DNA from: Defluviicoccus sp.
Lineage (GTDB): Bacteria > Pseudomonadota > Alphaproteobacteria > Rhodospirillales > Defluviicoccaceae
Length of the DNA stretch: 64,000 nucleotides
Reading direction: 5' to 3'
Assembly: GCA_029624735.1 (NCBI GenBank)
Contig: JARSSM010000011.1
Location: 136,495 to 200,494, forward strand
Shown: piece after piece, positions 8,632-15,782 of the stretch
How the letters are laid out: every line of letters starts with the position of its first letter
How positions within the stretch are numbered: the stretch's first letter is position 1
Made by a program: the position numbers and the translations under genes
The notes under the pieces: generated by a model
Databases searched by the model: none
Told to the model about the DNA's origin: nothing
What the model saw: only the letters and a program-made list of their open reading frames with translations

Positions 8632-9243
8632 CTAGTCCAAATAGCCGAACCCCTCGCGCTCGATGGCAAGGAAGCTGCGGCCGAGCGTGCCGACCGGGCG
8701 ATAGAAGGCCGCCGCCGTGGCCGCCTCCAGATCTGCGAAAAAGCGCGCCGCCCAGGGCTCGATGTGCTTGTCGAAAAACGCACGCTGGGCGGCTAGCGCC
8801 GCCGGTTCCGCATAGAGGCCGAGGATCTGGCCGTGCATCACCTCGCACAGGAAGGCGATGTGATCCTCCGGCTCGGCAACGCCGTCGGCGCGCGCGATAC
8901 CGGCCGCCGCCAGATCCCGGCGCAGGTCGGCGAGCGGCTTTTCATTGAGAAAACCGGTCCGATAGTAGGACGCGTACGGCTTGAGCTCGCCCCCGGTCAC
9001 GCCGATGAACAGGGCTTCGTATTCCTCGGTTACGCCAGCAGTCGTGCAGGCGGCCGCCGCGGTCGCGAGCGCGCCGAAGGCCGCACCGATGGCAGTGCCG
9101 TCGGAGCGGATGCCGGCCAGGCGCGCCAGCACGGCCGCATCCGGCGGCGCCGCCAACAGGTGCGCGAGTAGGCCGTAAAGCCCGGCGCGGCTCCGATCTT
9201 CATCGGGAATCGCGCGGACGCGCTGTGCCTCCCAAACCTCCAT
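8632..9243 (-). CDS. TorD/DmsD-family molybdoenzyme chaperone
   Basis: All-helical cytoplasmic chaperone that binds the Tat leader of a molybdoenzyme and delays export until the cofactor is in place. The 203-aa product begins MEVWEAQRVRAIPDEDRSRA and has the family pattern of an acidic/aromatic central region (SYYRTGFLNEKPLADLR) and the DHIAFLCEVM helix. The start ATG 9243 follows GGAAAAGG. As first gene of the formate dehydrogenase operon its client is probably FdhA. Confidence 0.88.
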   Translation of the reverse strand: MEVWEAQRVRAIPDEDRSRAGLYGLLAHLLAAPPDAAVLARLAGIRSDGTAIGAAFGALATAAAACTTAGVTEEYEALFIGVTGGELKPYASYYRTGFLNEKPLADLRRDLAAAGIARADGVAEPEDHIAFLCEVMHGQILGLYAEPAALAAQRAFFDKHIEPWAARFFADLEAATAAAFYRPVGTLGRSFLAIEREGFGYLD

Positions 9244-9329
9244 CCTTTTCCGACCCTTTCCCGGGTCGCCTCTCAACCAAGAGGAACATAGTAAGCTGAT
9301 GGAGTGCTTATGTATTTTATTGGTTTCGA

Positions 9330-9358
9330 AGGTAAGCGGGCTTTGCCAGTCTTGTCAA
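9330..9358 (-). promoter_or_regulatory. Candidate promoter of the formate dehydrogenase operon
   Basis: On the minus strand a perfect -35 TTGACA (9358-9353) is followed after 17 bases by a weak -10 TTACCT (9335-9330), about 87 bases before the chaperone start. The weak -10 would suit an activated promoter. No clear FNR site was seen. Confidence 0.35.
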
Positions 9359-9418
9359 TCCACAATTGCCCTGCAAGCGATCACTCCCGAGTTCCCGCCT
9401 CCGTGTTAATACTGGTTC

Positions 9419-9598
9419 TCATTTATTGCCGCAGATCTTGGCGATCGACGGCAGCTGAGTAGCCTGCATGGAGCGCGAGCGGAATGCGGGAACTGCGTTT
9501 CGCCCCGGCGGTCCCCGGATTGCGCCAAGGCTTCATCCGGGCTACTCGCTCATTTATTGCCGCAGCTCTTGGCGATCGAGGGCAGGTGAGTAGCCTGC
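9419..9598. repeat. Pair of 49-bp direct repeats upstream of the RAYT gene
   Basis: Two copies at 9419-9467 and 9550-9598, differing at three positions, begin TCATTTATTGCCGCAG and end TGAGTAGCCTGC. Between them lies a REP palindrome (9514-9541). No coding function is seen; the 9244-9639 interval otherwise holds only repeats and the promoter region of the chaperone gene. Confidence 0.8.
9514..9541. repeat. REP palindrome
   Basis: Arms CCCGGAT and ATCCGGG flank a 14-base centre containing GCGCCAAGGC. This resembles the widespread proteobacterial REP type read as GTAGCCCGGATGAAGC on the other strand. Confidence 0.65.
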
Positions 9599-9605
9599 CG
9601 GGTAG

Positions 9606-9631
9606 GTCGGATTAGCGTAGCGTAATCCGAC
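9606..9631. repeat. REP palindrome next to the RAYT stop codon
   Basis: Arms GTCGGATTA and TAATCCGAC with loop GCGTAGCG, nine bases from the RAYT stop. The same palindrome recurs at 10391-10416 and, with varied loops, at several other places in 10223-12929, making this the REP family served by the transposase. Confidence 0.85.
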
Positions 9632-9639
9632 GGATGATC

Positions 9640-10179
9640 TTAGCCGCCGCGTTCACCCGCCTCCACGTCCGCTACCCCATCGCCGCCCCAAGTCTCCGGG
9701 TACCACCCGCGTGCGGCGCACGCCTTGAAGGTGGAGTACGGCCAATCCGCCGCCGCCGCGACCAAACCATGCTTCACGGGGTTGAAATGCACGTAATCGA
9801 CATGGGCAGCGTAATCCGCGTCGTCGCGGATGGCGTGCTCCCAGAAGCGGCGTTGCCAGATGCCACGCTCCCGATCGGCGCGCCGGACGCGCGAGCGCCG
9901 CTCCGTCGCTGCCACGCCGCGGGCGAAGAAGGTCTTGATCAGCCGCCACCGGGTCGAGAAGTCGTCATCATCCGGCGGCAACGTCCAGACTGCGTGCATG
10001 TGATCGGGAAGGACGACGAAAGCGTCGATTGCGAACGGGCGGGTGCGCCGGACACGCCGGACAGCATCGCGCAAGAGATCGATGCGATCGGTGAGCAACG
10101 CGTTGCCGCGCCGCTCCAGAAGATTGACGGTGAAGAAGAAGCAACCGCCCGGCACGCGCAATCGACGGAAATCCGGCAT
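9640..10179 (-). CDS. REP-associated tyrosine transposase (RAYT), intact
   Basis: Single-strand DNA transposase of the IS200/IS605-like Y1 group, domesticated to process REP sequences. 179 aa. The metal-binding HUH motif is LPDHMHAVW (His60, His62) and the catalytic Tyr is in VDYVHFNPVKHGLV (about residue 129), followed by DWPYSTFKACAARGWYP, all family hallmarks. REP palindromes lie on both sides (9606-9631 and 10223-10251). A second, internally deleted copy sits at 12456-12789 and a C-terminal-end remnant at 10321-10382, so the module has duplicated locally on both sides of the CRISPR array. Confidence 0.92.
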   Translation of the reverse strand: MPDFRRLRVPGGCFFFTVNLLERRGNALLTDRIDLLRDAVRRVRRTRPFAIDAFVVLPDHMHAVWTLPPDDDDFSTRWRLIKTFFARGVAATERRSRVRRADRERGIWQRRFWEHAIRDDADYAAHVDYVHFNPVKHGLVAAAADWPYSTFKACAARGWYPETWGGDGVADVEAGERGG

Positions 10180-10222
10180 GGCTCAGGGATCACCTCGGGG
10201 GCGGCAATCGGCGCCCACATCC

Positions 10223-10572
10223 GTCGGATTACGCCTGAAGGCTAATCCGACCTACAAAATCTGGTCACTTCGGATACGATAGCAGCCCGCGTCGGTCGGA
10301 TGAACGGAGCGTAATCCGACGGACGATGCTTTCGGCCGCGTTCGCCAGCGTCGACGTCCGCTACCCCATCGCCGCCCCAAGAGCTCGTAGGTCGGATTAG
10401 CGTAGCGTAATCCGACGGATGATCATAGCCGCCGCGCTCACCCGCCTCCAGATCGATCCCTCCATCGCCGCCCCAAGACTTCGTAGGGCGGATCTAAAGC
10501 GAAGCGTGATCCGCCGGACAGTATCCCGCATGGCGACGCATGCGGCGGGTTAGGCTTCGCCTTGAACCCGCC
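10223..10572. repeat. Cluster of five REP-type palindromes between the RAYT gene and the CRISPR array
   Basis: Palindromes at 10223-10251 (GTCGGATT / AATCCGAC), 10295-10320 (GTCGGAT / ATCCGAC), 10391-10416 (GTCGGATTA / TAATCCGAC), 10487-10515 (GGCGGATC / GATCCGCC) and 10544-10572 (GGCGGGTT / GAACCCGCC). Bases 10321-10382 between them match the 3' end of the RAYT coding sequence, a relic of another copy. No gene is seen from 10180 to 10595. Confidence 0.82.
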
Positions 10573-10595
10573 CTACGCGAGTCGCTCCTCTACTC

Positions 10596-12193
10596 ATTTC
10601 AATTGGGCCGGCCTTTCGACCGGATAGTCACGCACGCGCAAACACCATCGCGTTAAAAAGACTCAGCGGTTTCAATTGGGCCGGCCTTTCGACCGGATAG
10701 TCACGTGGACTCAACGTCCATTTTGCCATCGGCACTGTCGATGTTTCAATTGGGCCGGCCTTTCGACCGGATAGTCACCACGAGATTCCGGCCGAGCCCT
10801 GGTCGATGTGTCCGCGGTTTCAATTGGGCCGGCCTTTCGGCCGGATAGTCACGGGGGAGTGCGTCCTCGCCAACCTCCCACCTCCACTAAAGTTTCAATT
10901 GGGCCGGCCTTTCGGCCGGATAGTCACCAATTCTTCACTGGTGAAGTGGCGATGGTCACGGCCATGTTTCAATTGGGCCGGCCTTTCGGCCGGATAGTCA
11001 CCCCGGAAGAATGTAGGGCCGCGATAAATGCGGCATACGTTTCAATTGGGCCGGCCTTTCGGCCGGATAGTCACAGCAATACCCGGTACTCGGACCCCCA
11101 TGGTATACCGCGTTTCAATTGGGCCGGCCTTTCGGCCGGATAGTCACTAGGGGGGTGCCCCAGCCCCCTACAAATCACGGATATGGTTTCAATTGGGCCG
11201 GCCTTTCGGCCGGATAGTCACGAGATGCGGAAGAGTAGGCTTTTCGCCGCCGCGTTGCTCGTTTCAATTGGGCCGGCCTTTCGGCCGGATAGTCACAAGG
11301 AGGACGGGAAGATGAACTTCCTTACCGCAAACATCGACGTTTCAATTGGGCCGGCCTTTCGGCCGGATAGTCACCCACCGCACCCCCGGGTCGGGGGACC
11401 CAGAGTGAAAATCGTTTCAATTGGGCCGGCCTTTCGGCCGGATAGTCACCCAGAGTGAAAATCGCAAGCCCTACGCGAGTGTCGTCGTTTCAATTGGGCC
11501 GGCCTTTCGGCCGGATAGTCACGCCACTGGACACGCTCGGAAAGCGTGCCCTGCAACGGTTTCAATTGGGCCGGCCTTTCGGCCGGATAGTCACTCCGAT
11601 CGTCGGCCTCGAGGAAGTGATCAGGGTCAAAGAGTTTCAATTGGGCCGGCCTTTCGGCCGGATAGTCACAGAGATGGGCCCATCGCACAATGCGTCCTCG
11701 CCAATCCTCGTTTCAATTGGGCCGGCCTTTCGGCCGGATAGTCACGGACGCGCAAGGATCTTTGCTATTGCCGACAGCTATTAGTTTCAATTGGGCCGGC
11801 CTTTCGACCGGATAGTCACAATGAGATTCCGGTGTGCGTCGCCTACCGATACGATGGGTTTCAATTGGGCCGGCCTTTCGACCGGATAGTCACAACAAAG
11901 AAGTCAGTAACGCACTCCCCGTGAGCTCGGAAGTTTCAATTGGGCCGGCCTTTCGACCGGATAGTCACGGTGCAAACCGCACCCACGCCGGCCGCAAAGC
12001 CGGCGGGGTTTCAATTGGGCCGGCCTTTCGACCGGATAGTCACATGCGGAACGAACGCGGAATATACGCGGATCGTACGCGGGTTTCAATTGGGCCGGCC
12101 TTTCGACCGGATAGTCACGATCCGGATGGATGTATCTCTGGACGTAAACCCGGATGAGTTTCAATTGGGCCGGCCTTTCGACCGGATAGTCAC
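10596..12193 (-). CRISPR. CRISPR array, 22 repeats and 21 spacers, no cas genes nearby
   Basis: Repeats of 36 bases start at 10596, 10669, 10743, 10817, 10892, 10966, 11039, 11112, 11186, 11261, 11339, 11414, 11487, 11559, 11634, 11710, 11784, 11858, 11933, 12008, 12083 and 12158; spacers are 36-42 bases, mostly 37-39. On the plus strand a repeat runs GTTTCAATTGGGCC... to ...GGATAGTCAC. Read on the minus strand it ends in ATTGAAAC and forms a stem CCGGCC-GAAA-GGCCGG. Repeats 1-3 and 17-22 have CGACCGG where 4-16 have CGGCCGG. The leftmost repeat has A instead of G at its outer base (10596), as expected for the old end. Together these point to minus-strand transcription with the leader on the right. 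The type cannot be set without cas genes; the repeat form occurs in type I and III systems. Confidence 0.97.
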
Positions 12194-12400
12194 GGACCCT
12201 GTGGAAGCCCTTGATCGTAAAAGCCGATTTCGGGCGTTTGCGAGCGCGATGACTTATCCACAGCTTTTCCACTACAACCACCACAACCATAGAACGCTCA
12301 CGGCCGACTCTCGCTTTGATTCCAGGCCATTGCGATCTGCGAGCGCGAATGTTGCGATGACACAATTCGTGATCACAACAACCACAATAGTGTAGCAGAT
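12194..12400 (-). promoter_or_regulatory. Candidate CRISPR leader
   Basis: Low-GC stretch next to the right-hand repeat, without an ORF worth calling. It holds two degenerate copies of a two-part motif about 100 bases apart: TGCGAGCGCGA at 12239 and 12338, and ACAACCACCACAACCATAG at 12274-12292 versus ACAACAACCACAATAG at 12375-12390. A perfect DnaA-box 9-mer TTATCCACA lies at 12254-12262. Assigned as leader from the array orientation; a promoter was not located. Confidence 0.6.
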
Positions 12401-12427
12401 TGCCTGGCCAAAACAAAGACCGCGTCG

Positions 12428-12453
12428 GTCGGATGAACGGAGCGTAATCCGAC
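12428..12453. repeat. REP palindrome to the right of the CRISPR array
   Basis: Arms GTCGGAT and ATCCGAC. The block 12419-12513 repeats 10288-10382 almost base for base (REP plus RAYT gene end), a direct repeat on the two sides of the array. Confidence 0.8.
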
Positions 12454-12455
12454 GG

Positions 12456-12789
12456 ACGATGCTTTCGGCCGCGTTCGCCAGCGTCGACGTCCGCTACCCC
12501 ATCGCCGCCCCAAGTCTTCGGGTATGCCCCGCGTGCGGCGCACGCCTTGAAGGTGGAGTAGGGCCAATCCGCCGCCGCCGGGACCAAGCCATGCTTCACG
12601 GGGTTGAAGTGGACGTAATCCATGTGAGCGGCGTAGTCCTCGTCGTCGCGGATGGCGTGCTCCCGAAAAGCGGCGTTGCCAGATGCCACGCTCGTGATCC
12701 CTGCGCCGGACGTGCGAGCACCGCTCCAGGAGGTTGACGGTGAAGGAGAAGCGGCCGCCCGGCACGCGCAATCGACGGAAATCCGGCAT
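12456..12789 (-). pseudogene. Decayed RAYT transposase copy
   Basis: Close relative of the intact gene at 9640-10179. It starts MPDFRRLRVPGGRF at 12789 and reaches LLER at about residue 23, then jumps to RDHERGIWQRRF: about 200 bases, including the HUH motif, are missing. An extra A after CCCG at about 12664 shifts the frame, after which YVHFNPVKHGLV continues in another frame. The normal stop is absent. It cannot make an active transposase. The 143-bp block 12753-12895 at its 5' end matches 10143-10285 of the intact copy. Confidence 0.9.
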
Positions 12790-12832
12790 GGCTCAGGGAT
12801 CACCTCGGGGGCGGCAATCGGCGCCCACATCC

Positions 12833-12929
12833 GTCGGATGACGCCTGAAGGCTCATCCGACCTACAAAATCTGGTCACTTCGGATACGATAGCAGAAACA
12901 TCCGTCGGATTACGCAAGGCTAATCCGAC
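12833..12929. repeat. Two REP palindromes upstream of the decayed RAYT
   Basis: Arms GTCGGATG / CATCCGAC at 12833-12861 and GTCGGATTA / TAATCCGAC at 12904-12929. Beyond them, 12930-13109 holds no feature I can name apart from the region before the MerR gene. Confidence 0.75.
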
Positions 12930-13109
12930 CTACACGGCTTCGAGGCGTCCGATTGGCTCCGCGCAACGACATTTGCTCGGTTTCTTGCTGGCATTCAACG
13001 GGACAGCAGGGACAGGCATCGTGAACAGCGAAAAAGGCGTCGATTTGCTCTTGACTTAGAGTGCGCTCAAACTCGTAGATCTATTCGCGTCGTGAGAAGA
13101 GCGAGCGCA

Positions 13110-13517
13110 ATGAAGATCGGGGAACTGGCGAGACGCGCAGGGATTTCGGCCCACACCATCCGATACTATGAGCGGATCGGGCTGCTGCCCCGAGCCGATC
13201 GCGATGGCGGTGGCAGGCGCGATTACGACGGCTCGACCCTGGTCTGGCTCGAATTTCTTGGCCGTCTCAAGACGACCGGAATGCCGATCCGCGACATGCT
13301 GCGCTATGCCGCGATGCGAGCGGCGGGTCCTGCCACCGAGCGGGAACGCCACGACCTTCTGGTTGCGCATCGTGACCGCGTCCGCGCCCATGTCGCCGCG
13401 CTTCAAAGCTGCCTCGCCGTCCTCGACACCAAGATCACTGGCTACGCCAGCAACCTGACCAACGAGGCGAAAGATGACGACGCACTCCCGAACCAGCTCC
13501 GAAAGCCGCTTCGATAA
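13110..13517 (+). CDS. MerR-family transcriptional regulator
   Basis: DNA-binding regulator. N-terminal winged helix MKIGELARRAGISAHTIRYYERIGLLP is the family signature (residues 1-27), followed by a coiled-coil helix. 135 aa from ATG 13110; a GTG at 13092 would add six residues. No conserved metal-binding cysteine pair is present (single Cys near residue 104), so it is not a classic metal sensor; it looks like the YyaN/NolA-like branch. It overlaps the next gene by 44 bases, so the two form an operon and the regulator may respond to the substrate of that enzyme or to oxidative stress. Confidence 0.88.
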   Translation: MKIGELARRAGISAHTIRYYERIGLLPRADRDGGGRRDYDGSTLVWLEFLGRLKTTGMPIRDMLRYAAMRAAGPATERERHDLLVAHRDRVRAHVAALQSCLAVLDTKITGYASNLTNEAKDDDALPNQLRKPLR

Positions 13518-13878
13518 GGGCACGCGCGCGCTCGCGGAGATCGACGGCCAAGCCGGCCAGAACGTGATCGACGCGCTGGCTGACATCGCGCCCGACTTCG
13601 CGCGGCTTCTGATCGAATTTCCCTTCGGAGACATCTACACGCGGCCCGGCCTCGGCCTGCGCGAGCGTGAGATCGCGACGATCGCGGCGCTGACCGCCTT
13701 GGGCCATTGCGCGCCGCAGCTCAAGGTGCATATCCACGCCGGGCTGAACGTCGGCCTGAGCCGGGCGGAAATCACCGAGATCATCATGCAGATGGCGGTC
13801 TATTCCGGATTTCCGACGGCGCTGAACGGATTATTCGCGGCCAAAGAGGTTTTCGCTGCACACGGTTCCGCGCGTTGA
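13474..13878 (+). CDS. Carboxymuconolactone decarboxylase family protein
   Basis: 134 aa, AhpD-like fold family. The conserved core is GLGLREREIATIAALTALGHCAPQL (split: GLGLREREIATIA, ALTALGHCAPQL) and the helix VHIHAGLNVGLSRAEI with EIIMQMAVYSGFPTALN. The CxxC pair of peroxidase-type AhpD is absent (a single Cys in GHCAPQ), so it groups with gamma-carboxymuconolactone decarboxylase-like proteins. SD GAGGCGAAAG precedes the ATG inside the MerR gene. MerR plus this family is a common pair; the substrate is unknown. Confidence 0.86.
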   Translation: MTTHSRTSSESRFDKGTRALAEIDGQAGQNVIDALADIAPDFARLLIEFPFGDIYTRPGLGLREREIATIAALTALGHCAPQLKVHIHAGLNVGLSRAEITEIIMQMAVYSGFPTALNGLFAAKEVFAAHGSAR

Positions 13879-13915
13879 GCGGTGACGGGCGGGCCGACAA
13901 AGGCAAGTTCGGGTG

Positions 13916-13946
13916 ACATCGGGTTCCGGGCACATCGGGTTCCGGG
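13916..13946 (+). repeat. Two tandem 15-bp units
   Basis: ACATCGGGTTCCGGG occurs at 13916-13930 and 13932-13946, 38 bases after the previous stop codon. The rest of 13879-14085 shows no gene. Confidence 0.7.
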
Positions 13947-14085
13947 AAAACGATACCGATCTCCTTCGGCACGGTGAAGGGGCGCGGACGACAGCGACAC
14001 GATCCTGGCGCCCGGTTTCGCCGGTTAAGGCTTTGTTTACGGCTTCGCGGAATAATCGCGGGCGCAGCTGGCCCGGAGAGAAACA

Positions 14086-14469
14086 ATGCCGACGGAATTT
14101 CGTAAAATTACTTTTTCAACGGACGAGATCAGGACGATCATGACGGATTACGATCGTCGCGGAAAAAAGATGCTTGCCGGCAAAGAGATCGTTTCCGTGA
14201 ATAGCGAAACAGTCTCGACTGGCGTTGTCGAACTCGCCTGCAGTGAGCGTGGCGCCAATGTCTTGCAAGTCATAAATCTCGAGGTCGAGTATCTCGGCGC
14301 TGCCCTTATTCGTTATTGCATCAATCGCCACATCCCGATCCCGAAAGCGGCGGCGCGCACCATCCTCGCCGCCCGCAACGGCATCTCCTTGTGCTTCTAT
14401 CTTGATGAGCCGGTCAAGCCGGCCGACGTTCGTCTGCCCGATTACTTCGATTACGACTTCTTCGGCTGA
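14086..14469 (+). CDS. Conserved-looking protein of unknown function, 127 aa
   Basis: Not recognised. GGAGAGAAAC precedes the ATG. The protein opens MPTEFRKITFSTDEIRTIMT, has a mixed alpha/beta look with a central LEVEYLGAALIRYCINRHIPI and ends in an acidic aromatic tail LPDYFDYDFFG. No signal peptide or membrane span. Codon use is clearly less GC-rich than in the flanking genes. It stands alone between short intergenic regions. Its stop codon lies in a tandem TTCGGCTGA repeat (14461-14480). Confidence 0.7.
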   Translation: MPTEFRKITFSTDEIRTIMTDYDRRGKKMLAGKEIVSVNSETVSTGVVELACSERGANVLQVINLEVEYLGAALIRYCINRHIPIPKAAARTILAARNGISLCFYLDEPVKPADVRLPDYFDYDFFG

Positions 14470-14480
14470 TTTCGGCTGAG
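14461..14480 (+). repeat. Tandem 10-bp repeat over a stop codon
   Basis: TTCGGCTGAT at 14461-14470 is followed at once by TTCGGCTGAG, so the stop segment of the preceding gene is doubled. The remaining bases to 14642 hold nothing recognised. Confidence 0.6.
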
Positions 14481-14642
14481 CCGCGCCCCGGCTGCCGCCG
14501 ACCAGCCTGGCGCCGACGACGCCCGCCGACATCTGACGACACGAACCACCGTCGGCCGCAGTCTCCTGGAATTCCAGGACCTTGGCCGGACGACACGGCC
14601 GCGCGATGATGCGGCGCCGCGCGTGAACTGGGGCGAACGTCG

Positions 14643-15782
14643 TCATTCCCGCCGCTGGCCGCGCGCCGAGGGGGCAAACCCCGGCAGCGGCCCGAGGCCC
14701 GGCCCTGCAATCGCGAACGCCTTGAACAACAGGCCCATCCGGCCAGGATGCAGGAGCCTGCGGACGGCGCCGACGATCGCTTGCGCCTGCGCCGGGTCGG
14801 TTGCGGCTTTGGCCAGGGCTTCGGCGCGCTCCCCGGCACCAAGCCGGCCCAGGAACAGCCCTTGCGGGATCGGCCCGTGCGTGGTTACCCCTGCCGCTTG
14901 GGGCCCCGCGCCTTGCGCCGCCGCCGTGAGCGCCTGGAAGTCGACGTGGTGGCTCAAGTCCGTCTCCCCCGGCCGCTCCAGCACCGGGGCGAACCGGTGC
15001 CCGCGCACCGCCTGCAGGGTGTCACCCGGCGCCGCACGGGCGTGGCCGTAGTCGATGACGAGCGCCGCACCGCCGGCCGCAGCCAGGCGGGAAGCCAGCG
15101 CCGCCGCCAGTTCCTCGCCGGCCGGGCAGGTCTCGACGATCTCGTCTTCGGCCGCCCCTTCAGCCGCATCCGCAAGCCCTGCCGGCGGCTCCGCCAGCGG
15201 ACCGGCGACGAAGGCGAGCGCCTGGCCGTCTGCCGCCAGCCCGACCCTCCGCTCGCGCCAGCCATCGCCTACGCGGACGAACTGGCGGATCGGCAGGGCG
15301 TCAAAGAACTCGTTCGCGAGCGCGATGGTCGGTCCTTCCGGGACGCTGTCGAGGCGCTCGTGCCAGACCGGCGGCGCGACGAGCGCGATGTCCGCCAGCG
15401 CCCGGCGCTGCATCGCCGCCAGCAGCGGGCTGGTCTCGATCAGGTGCAGCCGGAGGGCGGCAACAAGGTCCGGCTGGAGCCGGCTGAGCGTCCGCAGCGC
15501 ATCGGCGAGCAAGGTGCCGCGGCCGGGGCCGAACTCGACTAGGTGCACCGGATCGGGGGCCGCCAGCGCCTGCCAGGTCGCGGCGATCCAGGCGCCCACC
15601 GCCTCGCCAAAGACCTGGCTCACCTCCGGCGCGGTGATGAAGTCGGAGGCCGCGCCGATCGCTCCTTGCGTGCGGTAGTAGCCGTGATCGTGGTCGTAGA
15701 GCGCCGCTTCCACGAACGCCTCGACGCTGATCGGCCCGCCGGCCCGGATCCGGGCGGCGAGGCTTGCGTGAAGCGGGTTCAC
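14643..15782 (-). CDS. SAM-dependent methyltransferase, NDUFAF7/MidA family
   Basis: Protein arginine methyltransferase of the DUF185 family; the mitochondrial homologue helps complex I assembly. The chosen start is GTG 15782, which overlaps the lgt stop as GTGA, so translation is coupled. 379 aa. Visible are YDHDHGYY near the N-terminus, ASDFITAPEVSQVFGE, the SAM-binding motif LVEFGPGRGTL (about residue 90), ANEFFDALPIRQF and VIDYGH. The N-terminal and SAM motifs match the family well. Partner lgt and this gene occur together in many alphaproteobacteria. Confidence 0.9.
   Translation of the reverse strand: MNPLHASLAARIRAGGPISVEAFVEAALYDHDHGYYRTQGAIGAASDFITAPEVSQVFGEAVGAWIAATWQALAAPDPVHLVEFGPGRGTLLADALRTLSRLQPDLVAALRLHLIETSPLLAAMQRRALADIALVAPPVWHERLDSVPEGPTIALANEFFDALPIRQFVRVGDGWRERRVGLAADGQALAFVAGPLAEPPAGLADAAEGAAEDEIVETCPAGEELAAALASRLAAAGGAALVIDYGHARAAPGDTLQAVRGHRFAPVLERPGETDLSHHVDFQALTAAAQGAGPQAAGVTTHGPIPQGLFLGRLGAGERAEALAKAATDPAQAQAIVGAVRRLLHPGRMGLLFKAFAIAGPGLGPLPGFAPSARGQRRE

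Noticed and set aside
10806..12157. Reading frames repeating VSIGPAFRPDSH or FQLGRPFGRIVT
   Set aside because: These are translations of the CRISPR repeat unit, not proteins.
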